NCBI GenBank assembly: GCA_027924585.1
Contig: BSBM01000068.1
Span: 9,503,001 to 9,567,000 of the forward strand
DNA length: 64,000 nt
Source of the DNA: Larix kaempferi
Lineage: Eukaryota; Streptophyta; Pinopsida; Pinales; Pinaceae
Direction of reading: 5' to 3'
Below the pieces are notes generated by a model. It saw only the letters and a program-made list of their open reading frames with translations. It did not search any database and was not told the DNA's origin. A program made the position numbers and the translations under genes. Positions 22,309 through 33,053 of the stretch are shown piece after piece. Position 1 is the first letter of the stretch; every line of letters begins with the position of its first letter.

Positions 22309-22486
22309 AGACCTTTTGATCATCTCTGTATCATGTCCATTCTTGAGGGAGGATTTTTCCCATGTGGTTTTGCCTCTTTCCTCATTTTACATGGACAAAT
22401 AAATTTTCATAATGTAAAAGGTGACTTGAGCCTAGTTGCCAAGGCCTTAATTTTTGATATTTCACTAAGTCTAGCTTAAGGGGGGG
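22309..22486 (+). other. TR-GAG 3' untranslated segment and polypurine tract
   Basis: This short non-coding stretch ends in CTTAAGGGGGGG (22475-22486) directly before the 3' LTR. The last twelve bases form the polypurine tract. Confidence 0.85.
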
Positions 22487-23189
22487 TGTTAGAACATTTT
22501 TCCACCTATGTACATTAATCATTTATTAATGATGATTAATTAGCCCAAGTGATTAATGATTACATCCCTAAGTTGATTAGCTACTAAATGGTCAATTATC
22601 ATGAACTAGATAGCAAATGTGAACAAGTGCTGAGTCAAACCAGCTATGTGGAGCGCTCCCCAGGGCAATTAATGCACTCAGCATGCCTAGAGCGCCCTCC
22701 TCAGGTCATTTAATGCACTTAGCATGCTTCTCTTCTACCTAGGGCGCATTTGCTCTCTTTGTGGACAATCTTGCCTTGTTTTGTCACATTTTTGACCAAT
22801 TTTAGACTCCAAACCTCTAACCAACCAGTTTCTTCACATGTGTGAGGTCACATGGGCCTGTCCAATCATTCCCAGCATTCACACTGCAGATTCGAACCAG
22901 TTTGGGATTGTTTGGGATATTTTGGTCAACCTAGGGGGGTTTGAGCTTTTTCTAAGCTAGATGAGTGTGAACACTCCAGATGGATTTGAATTCTTCCAGA
23001 TTTGTATATATGGGTGTTCTTAACCTTTGTTAAGGGGGGACAGTTAATAATATTGACATTATTCACCATTTCATGTGTAATTGTTCTTCATTCATTTAAA
23101 TTTTTTATGCCATTCTTGCAAATGTTGTGCAATCTTTCACCAGTGAGGAATCCACAGTAGCTAGATTCAGCTGTGCTTGAGATTTTACA
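22487..23189 (+). repeat. TR-GAG 3' LTR
   Basis: This 703-bp LTR is near-identical to the 5' LTR. Differences noticed are gcactTagcatgc, ggattTgaattc, cttccaGattt and a G-run one base shorter. Confidence 0.95.
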
Positions 23190-23194
23190 ATACC

Positions 23195-23460
23195 ATTATC
23201 CACATTGATCACCAACCACGGTAGTATTTGTGGCCTAGAGTAAGCTTCAACAAACCGAACATGACAAGTGGATGGAATTTGTATAGTAATTTCATCTAAT
23301 CATCATGTATATGAAAGGAAACATAAATAACTTGTTATGCATACTCTCAAGGACATACACATTAAATATTATAACTTTGGGAACTCTTATTAACATGGAT
23401 CCTTCAACCCATGATGCATACAAAGAGGCATACACAGAATATGTGGACTCTAATGTGGGG
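23195..23460 (+). pseudogene. Ty3/Gypsy RNase H remnant, copy 1 part b
   Basis: This continues the frame broken by the TR-GAG insertion. The Gypsy RNase H/connection blocks are recognisable as KWMEFV..FHLIIMYMKG, a decayed form of the plant pattern K-W-x-x-F-(I/L)-Q-x-(F/Y)-x-x-x-I-x-Y-K-K-G. It contains several stops. Confidence 0.75.
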
Positions 23461-23465
23461 AGGTA

Positions 23466-24345
23466 ATGGGAGTGATATTAATGTGGGGAGGTAAGTTAAT
23501 ATGCTACTATCACGAGATGTTTCTTGAAGGAGTCTTAAACTACCCTACATACAATATTAAAGGAACTCTTTGCATTGTTTCAAGTTGTTATGAAGTGGAA
23601 AAACTATCTTATGGGAAAGGATACCATTATCCACATTGATCACCAACAATGGTAGTATTTGTGTCCTAGAGTAAGCTTCAACAAACCAAACATGACAAGT
23701 GGATGGAATTTGTATAGTAATTTCATCTAGTCATCATGTATATGAAAGGAAACATAAATAACTTGTTATGCATACTCTCAAGGACATACACATCAAATAT
23801 TATAACTCCGGGAACTCTTATTAACATGGATCCTTCAACCCATGATGAATACAAAGAGGCATACACAGAAGATGTGGACTTTAAAGAGGTGTTTGAAAAA
23901 TCATAGGGAAAAATTCATGTAGAATAAGGTGACAATCAGGCTAACTATAATCTCTAGGATGGGTTTCTCTACAAGCTAGATAAGGTCTATGTTTCAAAAG
24001 GTGAATTATTGTAGCTTTTCAACGAGGTTCACATGTCCAAAATTGAGGAATTTTGGTGTTGGGAAGATAGTTTCCAACTTAAATAGGTATATACATATTG
24101 GCCCAAATTGCAAGAATATGTATCTAGATTTATTAGAGGATGCATAACTTGTTGTGCCAACAAACCCAATAATAGAATGCAAGATCTATATCATCCCTTA
24201 CTTGTACACAGTAGATCATGGGAGAGCATATCCATGAATTCATGGTTGGTTTACTAAGAATAAGGAAGGAACATGACTATCTATTTGTGTTAGTTTATAG
24301 GTTTAGCAAGATGTGCATTCTTGTGCCTTGTAAAAATATTTTCGG
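23466..24345 (+). pseudogene. Ty3/Gypsy RNase H to integrase remnant, copy 2
   Basis: It starts with a tandem second copy of the block at 19213-19372 plus 23195-23460, without the TR-GAG element. It then extends into the integrase N-terminal zinc finger (HMSKIEEFW, then a C-I-T-C-C-A-N-K block near 24150) and the start of the catalytic core (LYHPLLVHSRSWESISM, then NMTIYL and ARCAFL). The order RNase H then integrase is Gypsy-type. Stops and small deletions make it inactive. Confidence 0.85.
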
Positions 24346-25140
24346 GACCAAAAGCCCCCCTAAATGAGGAGGTATTATTATAAATGGATCATTATTTTAT
24401 TTATCATCTATTTTGGTACTTTTTGGGTGGAAAAAATGGATGTATTGGCTTGTAGGGCCCATTTTATGGGAAGGTCCCACTTTGGTGATTTGGGGAATAT
24501 AATTTTCTAAATTTCATTTGAGGCCTTAAACGATTGTTTTTGGGTAAAACTTTGCAAATATTGCTCCTAGTCTGTCAACATTGTTTTACAGATAGATACC
24601 TTTCCAATAGTGCAAAATCAACTAAATTAAAGTTTGTATTCAAGGGTTATGCCTATCACATGTTGACATATCTTGTTGACCACCATGATACTGAGTGGAT
24701 GTCAAGTCAGCTCACATTATTCACGCATATGGATATAGTCATGTATGGAATTTCAAGAATATTCTAGATGATCCAAAACCCTAACATTAATTGGGGGTTG
24801 AGACATGCAAAAACCTAACCCTAACCCTAGATGGCTATCGAGATATGTTCGATAGTTGAGTAGAGAATCTAAGAGCGGGATATTGAGGCATAAAAGAGGA
24901 AGCATAATATCCATTAGCAATCATATTGTCCACAATGTCCATGGAAACTCCATAATGAGTTCCAATTTCTTTCTATTTTCATATAATAGATGAGAAGAAA
25001 ATAACATAGCATAGAACTCATCTTCAAGATGGGTTTTTACTATATTGGGTTTTTCCCAAGGTATATCTTAGGCTTATTGTTTGGATGGTTTGTTATTTTC
25101 TTGTTTCTTTCATTTCATAATCATTTCATTTCAGTAGTAA
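24346..25140. repeat. LTR-like or intergenic tract, no gene seen
   Basis: The Gypsy remnant ends and a different sequence starts with a poly-C stretch (agcccccct). Near 25030 the phrase tattgggtttttcccaaggtat resembles U5 regions of plant LTRs, and ttgtttctttcatttc follows. A short telomere-like aaccctaaccctag lies at 24817-24832. Boundaries are not defined and no partner copy exists in the window. The ORF at 24534-24767 has no recognisable content. Confidence 0.35.
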
Positions 25141-25255
25141 GTGAGCAACATTAAATCTACAATATAAAGTAAAACACTATAATAAGGGATTGTAGAATAT
25201 TAAAAGATATGTTGTGACAACCTATTCGAGTGGAATATCCATGACAGTTTGCATA

Positions 25256-25590
25256 TCAACTTTCTTTTATATTTTCAAATAGGTTCCTCCTAAACCCTAC
25301 TTTCCCTTTTTCTCCTCTCTTATTTGTCTCTTCCCACATGGAGATGTAAGTTTTTAAGGATGTGGAAAATATCTTAGCCAAGATATAGTCAACCATAATA
25401 GTATGGCAATTAGTAGGGTCATTATGGTCTCCACTTTTGTAATGGGGTGAATGATATAGAGGGACCAAGAAGGTTTAAAACCATCATTCACCAAGTAGTT
25501 AAATAAGTTAATGATATGGACTATCAAGAGTTCAAGGCCATGATTAAACATTTCAACATTGAGGTTCTCCACTTCTTGGTATTTCTCGGA
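25256..25590 (-). pseudogene. Non-LTR retrotransposon RT fragment (RTE/L1-like)
   Basis: Two overlapping minus-strand frames carry a reverse-transcriptase N-terminal block. One reads ELLIVHIINLFNYLVNDGF then PSWSLYIIHPI; the other reads HYKSGDHNDPTNC, IMVDYILAKIF and GKVGFRR. They fit the plant LINE pattern of W-x-x-x-x-I-x-P-I-x-K-x-G-D, then N-Y-R-T-I, then A-K-(L/I)-x-x, and A-Q-A-G-F-R. A frameshift separates them near 25440. The region upstream of the YADD core and everything beyond is missing. Confidence 0.75.
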
Positions 25591-25619
25591 TCAATGCTTA
25601 AGGATGGCATGTAGGATTA

Positions 25620-26708
25620 GGTGGTCATAAAAGAAACTACAATGGGGAAGATTTGAGTTGATTCAAATATTGGTTTTTTTGGAGAATTATATATGTTTTA
25701 TAGACATAGTTTACAAAAAATTAAATTAGAACATTATTTATCAATAAACTTGGAAAATTTTAGGGACATGTCGTTAAATGTTTAATTGAATTAATATATC
25801 ATTATATTTTCAAATATCATTTCTTCAAATTGAACACAATATATATGTTTCATGAAACAAATGAATTTAGATGATAAATATACATATGAAACCTATTTAT
25901 ATGTTTAATGGTTTTTATGAAGACAAGACATCGTGGTGAAAATTTGACGGGGCCTATAGGAGATCAAGTAGTCAATGCCAAAAAAACACTATATCTTTTT
26001 TTCTCAATTTTTTCATTCCAAATTAACAAAGGAAATGCTTCTCCATTGACATGTAAGCATTTCTATGGTTGATGATGATTACTAGCATTCAAAAGCCAAA
26101 TTATGCCTAATATAATTGAAGTGACACTCCTATAGGGAAATGGTGGAGGTCTTGATCAAAGCCCTGATATTCTCACTTATTCATGCAAAACACTTCTTAG
26201 TTAGCATGTAAGAATTTCTATGGTTGATGATGGTTACTAGCATTCAAAACCCAAACTATGCTTATAGATATTGGAAGTGGCACTCCTATAGGAAAATGAT
26301 GGAGGTATTAATAGAAACCTTGATATTATCACGTATGCATGCATGTTATCATGGATTTCAATGTTGGATCAACTTTCTCTTTAAATAGATAGTAACCTAT
26401 GAGTAATCACTAAATTTATATGCATTACTTAATTAAATTGCACAAAATCTCTAGGAAGTATGGTTTAGAGAACAACATCAAAGTTGAGAGAATTTGGAGT
26501 TATAAAAACAATCATGAACGTGCATGAAGCTATGATATCATATCACATAAACATTCATAATTGAGAAAAAGATATAGTATTGAAACCCTTCCATTAATTG
26601 TGAAAAAAGGGAAATGCACGATAGCAAACCAACAAAGATTGAAATATTTAGAAATATTGAATGCCAAAGGTATGAGTAAGACTATAGAAAAAAATCCTAA
26701 AATCGCCA
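25620..26708. repeat. AT-rich gap with a 155-bp tandem duplication
   Basis: Two copies of a block of about 155 bp starting atgtaagcatttctatggtt (26051) and atgtaagaatttctatggtt (26206) lie side by side and share gattactagcattcaaaa and gcactcctatagg. No gene is recognised in the rest. A 1-kb tract before the array shows only AT-rich non-coding sequence. Confidence 0.7.
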
Positions 26709-26970
26709 CACTACAATATTCGATCCCAAAATCCAACGACATCCGACGAAAAGGTCTATGTCGTCGGATTTCACCTTCAAAATTACGAACTTTGATGATT
26801 TTTTTAAAAAATAAGTGAAGGATCCATCAGATATCCGACATACCTTAGATATTCAGCGTCCCTTGGATATCCGACGTCCCTTATAAATATTGATCAAATT
26901 TTAATAAGGATATCCGACCTAATCTTAAGCCCATGGAGGTCGGATATCCGACGGCATTGGATATCGCAAG
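26709..26970. repeat. CACTA left terminal and subterminal repeats
   Basis: The terminal inverted repeat is followed by repeated atccgacga, tcagatatccgacat, gatatccgacgtccc, gatatccgaccta and ggtcggatatccgac. The core is tccgac, often as the palindrome-like tcggatatccga. Units occur in both orientations. Confidence 0.85.
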
Positions 26971-27629
26971 TAAAAGGTATTGAGTTCCAACCCCTAAGTG
27001 GTCTTGTTAAATGGATAGATTAACTATGTTTAGAAGAATAAAAAATCGATGGGATGCATACCTTGCCAAACACCTTGGTTTAGTGTTTTGGTTAAGGACT
27101 CCTTTGCATAGGTAAAATATCAACCTTACTTCAAACCCCCAAGTAGTCTTGCTAAATCATAATAACTTTGTTTGTAATACCCCTATGCGCATATGACCAT
27201 ATAGTGTAAATATATGGTAAGTGGGTAAGTGCATTATATTCTAATTAATGAAATGAATAATAAAATAATAAATAGGTGCACTTGGGGTTAAATCTCCATG
27301 TGAACACCATGGGGGCAATGAACCAATGAGAGGGGCAGTAGTAGAAATCCATATAAAATATTATTTAATTTTTTGTTGCCAAGTGTCCAACTCCATAACC
27401 TTGTTAACCTCTTGTCTATGTCCCAAGCTTCTGAGGTGGGGAACATGTTTCCCATGCAAATCGAATTTTCATATAATCCTTGGAACTCATTTATCAAAAT
27501 CGGATTTTTGTCAAAGTCGGATTGCTATCATGAGTTTCAAGGATTATCATGATAGCAACTGAGCTTGAAAATAGTGACAATCTATGTAGGGACTCGGGAG
27601 TCAAAACTGATCGAAAGAGACATTGTGAT

Positions 27630-27810
27630 TGTGACCATTTGGATGCACAGAGATGATGAAATTGTTGTACACACTTATGACCGTTTGGATGCGCACTCGT
27701 TGATGAGTTTGTTTGATTGTGACCGTTTGGAGGCACAAACATGATGAAATTTTTGTACTCACTTATGACCGTTTGGATGCTGACACGACGTTGATGAGTT
27801 TGCTGTGATG
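27630..27810. repeat. 88-bp tandem duplication inside CACTA
   Basis: Two adjacent copies begin gtgaccatttggatgcacag and gtgaccgtttggaggcacaa and continue in parallel through gatgaaat and acttatgaccgtttggatg. The minus-strand ORF here is a product of the repetition. Confidence 0.8.
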
Positions 27811-28249
27811 AATAATATCTCATGGTAATTATGAACAAATCTGATCACCGCACCTCCGAACAGTCATATAGTACAGTCTGATATCACACTAGTAGTGCCT
27901 CCCAACTCGCAACGGTCATGTTCTCTCTTTCAATCCACTGTCCATCAAAATCAACAACAATCCTACGGAACAGATGTCTCTTTCAATCCATCGATATTTT
28001 GTGGCCTCATTTTTCATCTATTTTTATATTTTAGAATATTAGGTTTTATACACACACATTTGCATACATATTATATTAATAAATAAATAATAATACATAA
28101 ATACTAACTATAAAAAACAATAAATATAAATAAATAAAAAAACATAAAACAATAATCAACAAAACTAACCTCCCTTGAGAACTTACCTCCCTCCCAGCCT
28201 GCGTGAACACATTTCACTTACCTCACCCTGCAAGAACTTCCAATACTAT

Positions 28250-28600
28250 AGGTCGCAGAGGCCATCACTGAGGAGGTCATAGAGGTCACCGATGCAGTCG
28301 CGGAGGAGATTGAGGCAGTTGTGGAGGAGGTTGAGGAGGTCATACTGGAGGTTGAGGAGGCCACAAAGGAGTTCGAGGGTTCCATTTGCACAAATAAGAA
28401 AACAATACGTAAGGTATATCTCGATTCATTGCAATCATTTTCTGTTACATTCAAATCAGAGTTTTGATAAAATCTTCAGGTTTAACTTCGTGTTGTTATT
28501 TGCTTGGCAGGTGAATGATGGCTTTCCTCCTCTGCGTGGCTTCCTAACTGATGCCCAATACCCTCAATTTAGTTGGCATTTCAATTGGTAAGTTCAGGGT
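28250..28600 (+). pseudogene. Exon-like segments in CACTA interior, possible captured host fragment
   Basis: A plus-strand stretch at about 28258-28420 encodes Glu/Val repeats (EEVIEVTDAVAEEIEAVVEE) and lacks a start. After a T-rich stretch ending ttgcttggcag, the block 28512-28588 reads VNDGFPPLRGFLTDAQYPQF and is followed by a consensus donor, ggtaagttcag. A canonical acceptor and donor around an open block suggests an exon of a transduplicated plant gene. I do not recognise the protein. Alternatively it is a chance match in a degenerate transposase gene. Confidence 0.35.
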
Positions 28601-30290
28601 TTTCCAACCCTTACCCTTTCCTCTCGCCTCTTATGGAGTGGTATTGTTTATGGATGTTTAGGAGGAACTGCGTGAATCCCCTTTTGGGTTCACTAAAACT
28701 TCTTGCAGTTCCTGGAAGGTTGTCGTTTGGCTAGACCATTTAATGAATGTAATAGTTGACCATTTTGTGGTTATATGAAACTATAAGCCTCTTTAAAGGA
28801 GTTATGAGCTCCTGTTGTGTAAATGTGGGGTTTTGGGGAATCGATACAGTGACCTGTGTTTTTATATTGAACCTTGAACATGTATAAAGCAGTGTGGAAC
28901 CTCTGCATTTTCTTTATGAAGTTTGTAAGGTTAATAATCTCTCTGTCCTTGGTGTTTTGGATATCATTGTTATTTGACTAATATTGAAGAATGTTTTGAC
29001 AAGGGGAAAACGTAACCCTGATACTAGTTTAACTATAAGCCTGAGAAGTGTAAATTCTAGTTCTTACTGCTACGTTGTCTGGTGGTTGAAATAAATCAAC
29101 AGGGTTAAATGGGCCTCTGCGTATTTTGCTCTATGATCCTCAGTTATATTTAGCTCTGCATTTTGATTTCTATGGAAAAATGTATGGTGATTCCTAGGTC
29201 TGCATCCTGCATGTAATGTCGTTGTTCTATTTCCTTATGCAGTTGATTTGGTAATTAAAAAGGCCTCCTAGATTTGTATGATGATGATGGTGCCTCTGTC
29301 CAACTTCTAGCTTATTTAAAAGGATGAATATGTAGCTTTACAACTATGTATTGACACGTTTTTAGGTTTGCACGATTTACTCAGAAAATTGATAGTGGGA
29401 TTCGACCCTGTGACCTACAGATTGATATGATAAGAGGAATGTAAATAAATGTTTGAGTAATAATTCACTTTCAATTTCTAATTCACTCAACCAATGTCTC
29501 TGTCTACGTCTGCGTGCTTAAATGTCAATGGTTTTTGGGTTTGAAGGAATGGTAGAATTTATTACTACGATACTGTAGTGTAGCCTGTGATAAATGTTTA
29601 AATGAATGGCTGGGCCGAGAAGATATCGTGGCAGGCTAAGCTTTACGATTTTTCCTTACTGTTTAGAAACTCTTTCTGAGGGTTTTGAACTCGTAACCCT
29701 TGGCATAAGACCTCAAACGATGATTGTTCTAAAACAAGGTTGGGCTAGGCTGGCATAAGGGGTAACTGCTAATATTTGGCACCTTCCAAAACAATGAGAT
29801 AACTCCCTCTATTGTGTGATCATGTCTTAAATATGACTCCTAGAAGATGCGCTTAGACCTCACTATGTGTTGTTACAGGACTACTATGCAACTGTAGGCT
29901 GTTGATCCAAGTCTGGGTGTTGTAGGAGACCTTACTATTGAATGGTTAGGGCCCCTATTTAGGTCTAATACAATGCACATAATGTTGTCATACCTATTGC
30001 ACATACCCTTTCAGCTACAAGCCTAAAAAATGATGCTTTAATGGCTTCCTTGGGGATAATATTGCCACAACCAACTCCAAATGAATACAAATATGCAAAC
30101 CAGTCTACCATGCAATTTACTCGACATAAAAATGCCATTGAAGACAAGAAGGAAAGTTATAAGATGTAGGTTACTATCTCTTAATCGGTTATTTCTAAGG
30201 TTATAGGGGGTATCAAGTGTGTCTTTTTGAGGATCATGCCTTCCAATTTTCTGAATCTTATTCAACAAATCATAGCTAGAAACATCTGAA
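28600..30290. other. CACTA interior, T-rich intron-like sequence, no gene recognised
   Basis: This is about 1.7 kb of moderately AT-rich, T-biased single-copy sequence with many short frames and none that carries a motif. The composition resembles plant intron sequence, consistent with a captured genomic segment. The small minus-strand ORFs at 29965-30268 have no recognisable content. Confidence 0.4.
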
Positions 30291-30292
30291 CT

Positions 30293-31028
30293 CTATTTGG
30301 AAACAATAAGGTCCTTCACTTCCTTGCCTGTCCTTGGAATTTGGAAACAATAAGTTCCTTCACTTCTTTCACTGACAACAACAAGAACTTGCTTGTCCTT
30401 GGAATTTTTGGTGGCTGCTAGATTTACCAGTAGATTCATAACCCCATCATCCATATCACTTAATGGTGTTGATTTTTTCACAACTTCAGTATATCTTGCA
30501 TGCTTGCCACCATAAGTATAAGCAACTTTTCATGTATCTTACTTAAAGGGAAAATATGTTCCCTGCCTTGAATTAATGGTAGATGTTTGTTTATAATGAA
30601 ATATGCATGAATTTGCACGTAATTTTGTTTTCAAGTACATGCATTGGGTATGGGGAATTGAGAGTGATGTGAGGGGGGAGGGGGGCATAAGAGCTTCCAC
30701 CTTCATGTGGTTGGCCCTGTTCAGTAGAGAATATTAAATTATTCTCGAAACAGAGAGGTTCTCAATGAATGGCAACGATGTTGCCTTTATACAACCCACT
30801 CCTGTGTCATCTAAATTTTGAAACTTTCTTGGAGATTGTTGTGATGTTTGGTTGCTCCTGATCATAACCAATTTCGAGTTTCCACAACTTGAAAGGTTGA
30901 GTAAATGATGCACTAGAACCAATATCTTTAACCTTCTCTTTAAATTCCTTGTAATCTCCTTGAGAATATTTCAATGAGATATGTCTCAAATCCTCTAGAT
31001 ATATTTGAATGAGATATTTCATGTGCAA
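30293..31028 (-). pseudogene. Unrecognised broken coding segments in CACTA interior
   Basis: Minus-strand frames at 30807-31028 (LEDLRHISLKYSQGDYKEF, VKDIGSSASFTQPFKLWKLE) and 30293-30481 (STPLSDMDDGVMNLLVNLAA, KQVLVVVSERSEGTYCFQI) have protein-like composition. Stops and a non-coding gap separate them, as exons of one gene might be. A 39-bp tandem repeat (aatttggaaacaataag) sits near 30297-30360. I do not recognise the family. The segment may be part of a captured host gene on the minus strand or a decayed accessory gene of the transposon. Confidence 0.35.
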
Positions 31029-31194
31029 TTAGTAGCATCTTACAAATCTTTTCTAGTTTCCACCAAACAGTTTTCAGAATCTCCATTTCCCTATATTGGA
31101 TTGTATCAACAATTTTTATTGGAAGTCAATGATGTGAAGAAGTAATTATAATAGCTCTTGGAGAAAGGAGTCATATATATAACCCAGTGTTTCA

Positions 31195-31335
31195 CCTTAT
31201 GGGTTGCCTATCATCATAGTGCTTAAGCAGGATAAATGTTTGTGAATGTGTACTGACTACCGAGTAGTGAATGAGATAACCATCAAGAATCAATATATAT
31301 TTGCCACATACTAATCCTCCTCTACAAGACTTCAT
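31195..31335 (+). pseudogene. Ty3/Gypsy reverse transcriptase scrap inside CACTA
   Basis: The plus strand reads PIIIVLKQDKCL, stop, MCTDYRVVNEITIKNQY. This matches the plant Gypsy RT entry block of P-V-x-x-V-x-K-K-D-G, then R-M-C-x-D-Y-R-x-L-N-K-I-T-I-K-N. Only about 45 codons remain. It is probably a relic of an insertion into the CACTA element. Confidence 0.8.
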
Positions 31336-31474
31336 TTCTAAACAACACTCAATTGCATGCATCTAGAACCAGAAACCAAGAAAAGGTTGATTTATGCATT
31401 GATATAGAGAGGTGGCACTAGGCACACAATATGGAGAAACAATGACAAATTAATAGTGTATTTTTTTTTTAAAT

Positions 31475-31855
31475 TACCTTACGCCATCGGATATCCGACT
31501 CTAAATATGAAGATATCCGACGTCCATGCCATAGCTCCAACAGCAAAAGATGTCGGAGCTCAACCTTTTTCAAGCCGGCGAGTGGTCGGATACCTGACGG
31601 CAACAACTTAGATATTCGACGAGTTTGCTATAGGTTCGACGGAAAAAGACGTCGGATTGAATCCCTGCCTAGTTGTGCTCAGCGTCGGCGTTTCGACCTT
31701 GTCTGGCGTCGGTTAACCGACGAGGTATGAGCCATCGGTATGTATCCGAATTTGGACTGACGTTAAAAAAAACCTGAGGTTGTCAGATAGTCGACCACAA
31801 GATGTAGAAAATTTGACTTTTAGGCCGTTGGATTTTGGGTCCAAAAAACCTAGTG
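31475..31855. repeat. CACTA right subterminal and terminal repeats
   Basis: Repeats such as catcggatatccgac, gatatccgacgtcc, gatattcgacgag and gtcggttaaccgacgag fill about 380 bp up to the right CACTA end. Many are short palindromes centred on tcgga-tccga or ggttaacc. A C-G-rich variant (gccggcgagtggtcgg) appears too. Confidence 0.85.
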
Positions 31856-32055
31856 CTAGATGACTAAATATTTAAAAGAGAGATAACAAATGTATATACC
31901 AGTATCTATAAAAATGCACCAAGACTTGGTTATAGAATGGATAGCCTTTGATAATGTTCTAGGGTGACTATCGACATTTTTGGTTATAGGAGCACACACA
32001 AAATGCTAAAGGGTGCATGGACCCCTATTTTCATCCCTAGTTGGCATACCCAGAG

Positions 32056-33053
32056 TGTTGTTAGGAAAAATGTCCTATAGCAAGGGAGAGACTACCAATG
32101 TATAGAGGTAAAAGATAGACATATAAAGTTCTTCAAGCATTGTTATTAAGCAAAAGGATTAGGGTTTAGGAGAATATGCACCTTATTCCAAAGGTCAATC
32201 CAAGCTTTCTCTTCTTGTTCGCCAATGCAACAACCTGCAAAACAGTCACAAGACATTCCTCAAACCAATTCAACTACAAATAAGAGATTGATATTCATTA
32301 GACAATGTAACATCAAATTGTAACAAGATTTGCAATAAACATCAACAAATCTATTTGGAAAGGGAAGAATGTCCAATATTTATTGATAAATGAAGCAATT
32401 ACATCAAATCATACCTTCCTTCAAGCATGGCACTTCACAAAACCAATATTAAAGGTCTCCTGCTCCACTTCTCCAAGGATCCCAACCTCTAATAAGATGT
32501 GTTAGGGTTTACTAGAAACTAGGGCACAAATGAGGGGGATGTGAGCCTCAATTCCTCCAACATAACACTATAATGGGATTTAATCCCTTTTTCACATGCC
32601 TCTCCCCTTGTATTCATGGAAAGGCTAGGAGGGAAGGTTTGAAAGGCAGTTGGCTTGGGAAGTTAAGGTAGTTTGAATAACTGCCCTAACTAATCCCAAT
32701 TCGAGTTTTTTATATTTTTTTCAAGATTTATTAAGATACTTCTGACTATAGCATAGGACAACTCACGAGTGACTCGTGACTATCCTAACTTGTAGCCAGC
32801 GGGTGCAACTTTCCAAAAGATACCTGTGGATTGTTAGTGTAGACACTCGCGGCTAACCCACATGTTGGCAAGAATAAGAGTTGCGGTTATGCTCTAAAAT
32901 AGGCAGAAAAAAATATGTTTTTGAGGAAAGGACTACAAGGCTCAGCTCCAAGTCATCTAGGGTCAAGTAAGCTCTTCCATCAATAATGTCCTTTTTTGTG
33001 ACCAACAGGGCAATGTGGTCACGGACGAAGAAGTGCTAATTTGACCGATAATA
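32056..33053 (-). repeat. Gypsy-type element 3' LTR
   Basis: The shared landmarks with 39300-40275 include ggttagaagtt-like blocks, tttaggagaatatgcacctta, ctaactaatcccaattcgag and caagtcatctagggtcaagt. Relative to the other copy this one keeps an additional aacataacactataatggga stretch of about 25 bp. Confidence 0.85.

Larger units (their letters stand above)
19373..23189 (+). mobile_element. Young non-autonomous Gag-only LTR retrotransposon (TR-GAG type)
   Basis: LTRs of 704 bp (19373-20076) and 703 bp (22487-23189) differ by eye at only three bases and one single-base indel. The target duplication atacc (19368-19372 and 23190-23194) is perfect, and an uninterrupted duplicate of the target (ggataccattatcc at about 23619) preserves the empty site. 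Primer site and polypurine tract are intact. Only one long ORF lies inside, with no protease, integrase, RT or RNase H motif. Elements with LTRs and gag alone are known as TR-GAG. It would need pol proteins from a partner element. Confidence 0.95.
26709..31855. mobile_element. CACTA (En/Spm-type) DNA transposon, non-autonomous
   Basis: The left end reads CACTACAATATTCGATCCCA. The right end, reverse-complemented, reads CACTAGGTTTTTTGGACCCA, and both continue with AAATCCAACG. Next to the ends are 3-bp flanks cca (26706-26708) and cta (31856-31858), a 3-bp target duplication with one mismatch. Both ends carry many direct and inverted copies of the subterminal motif atatccgac/atccgacg, the arrangement bound by CACTA accessory proteins. 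No TNPD/Transposase_21 motif was found in the interior, so the element appears to depend on others. Terminal identity is imperfect, which suggests age. Confidence 0.85.

Noticed and set aside
28218-28454. Ser/Thr-rich minus-strand ORF resembling a mucin-like protein
   Set aside because: It is the antisense of a Glu/Val-coding repeat; low complexity, no start support.
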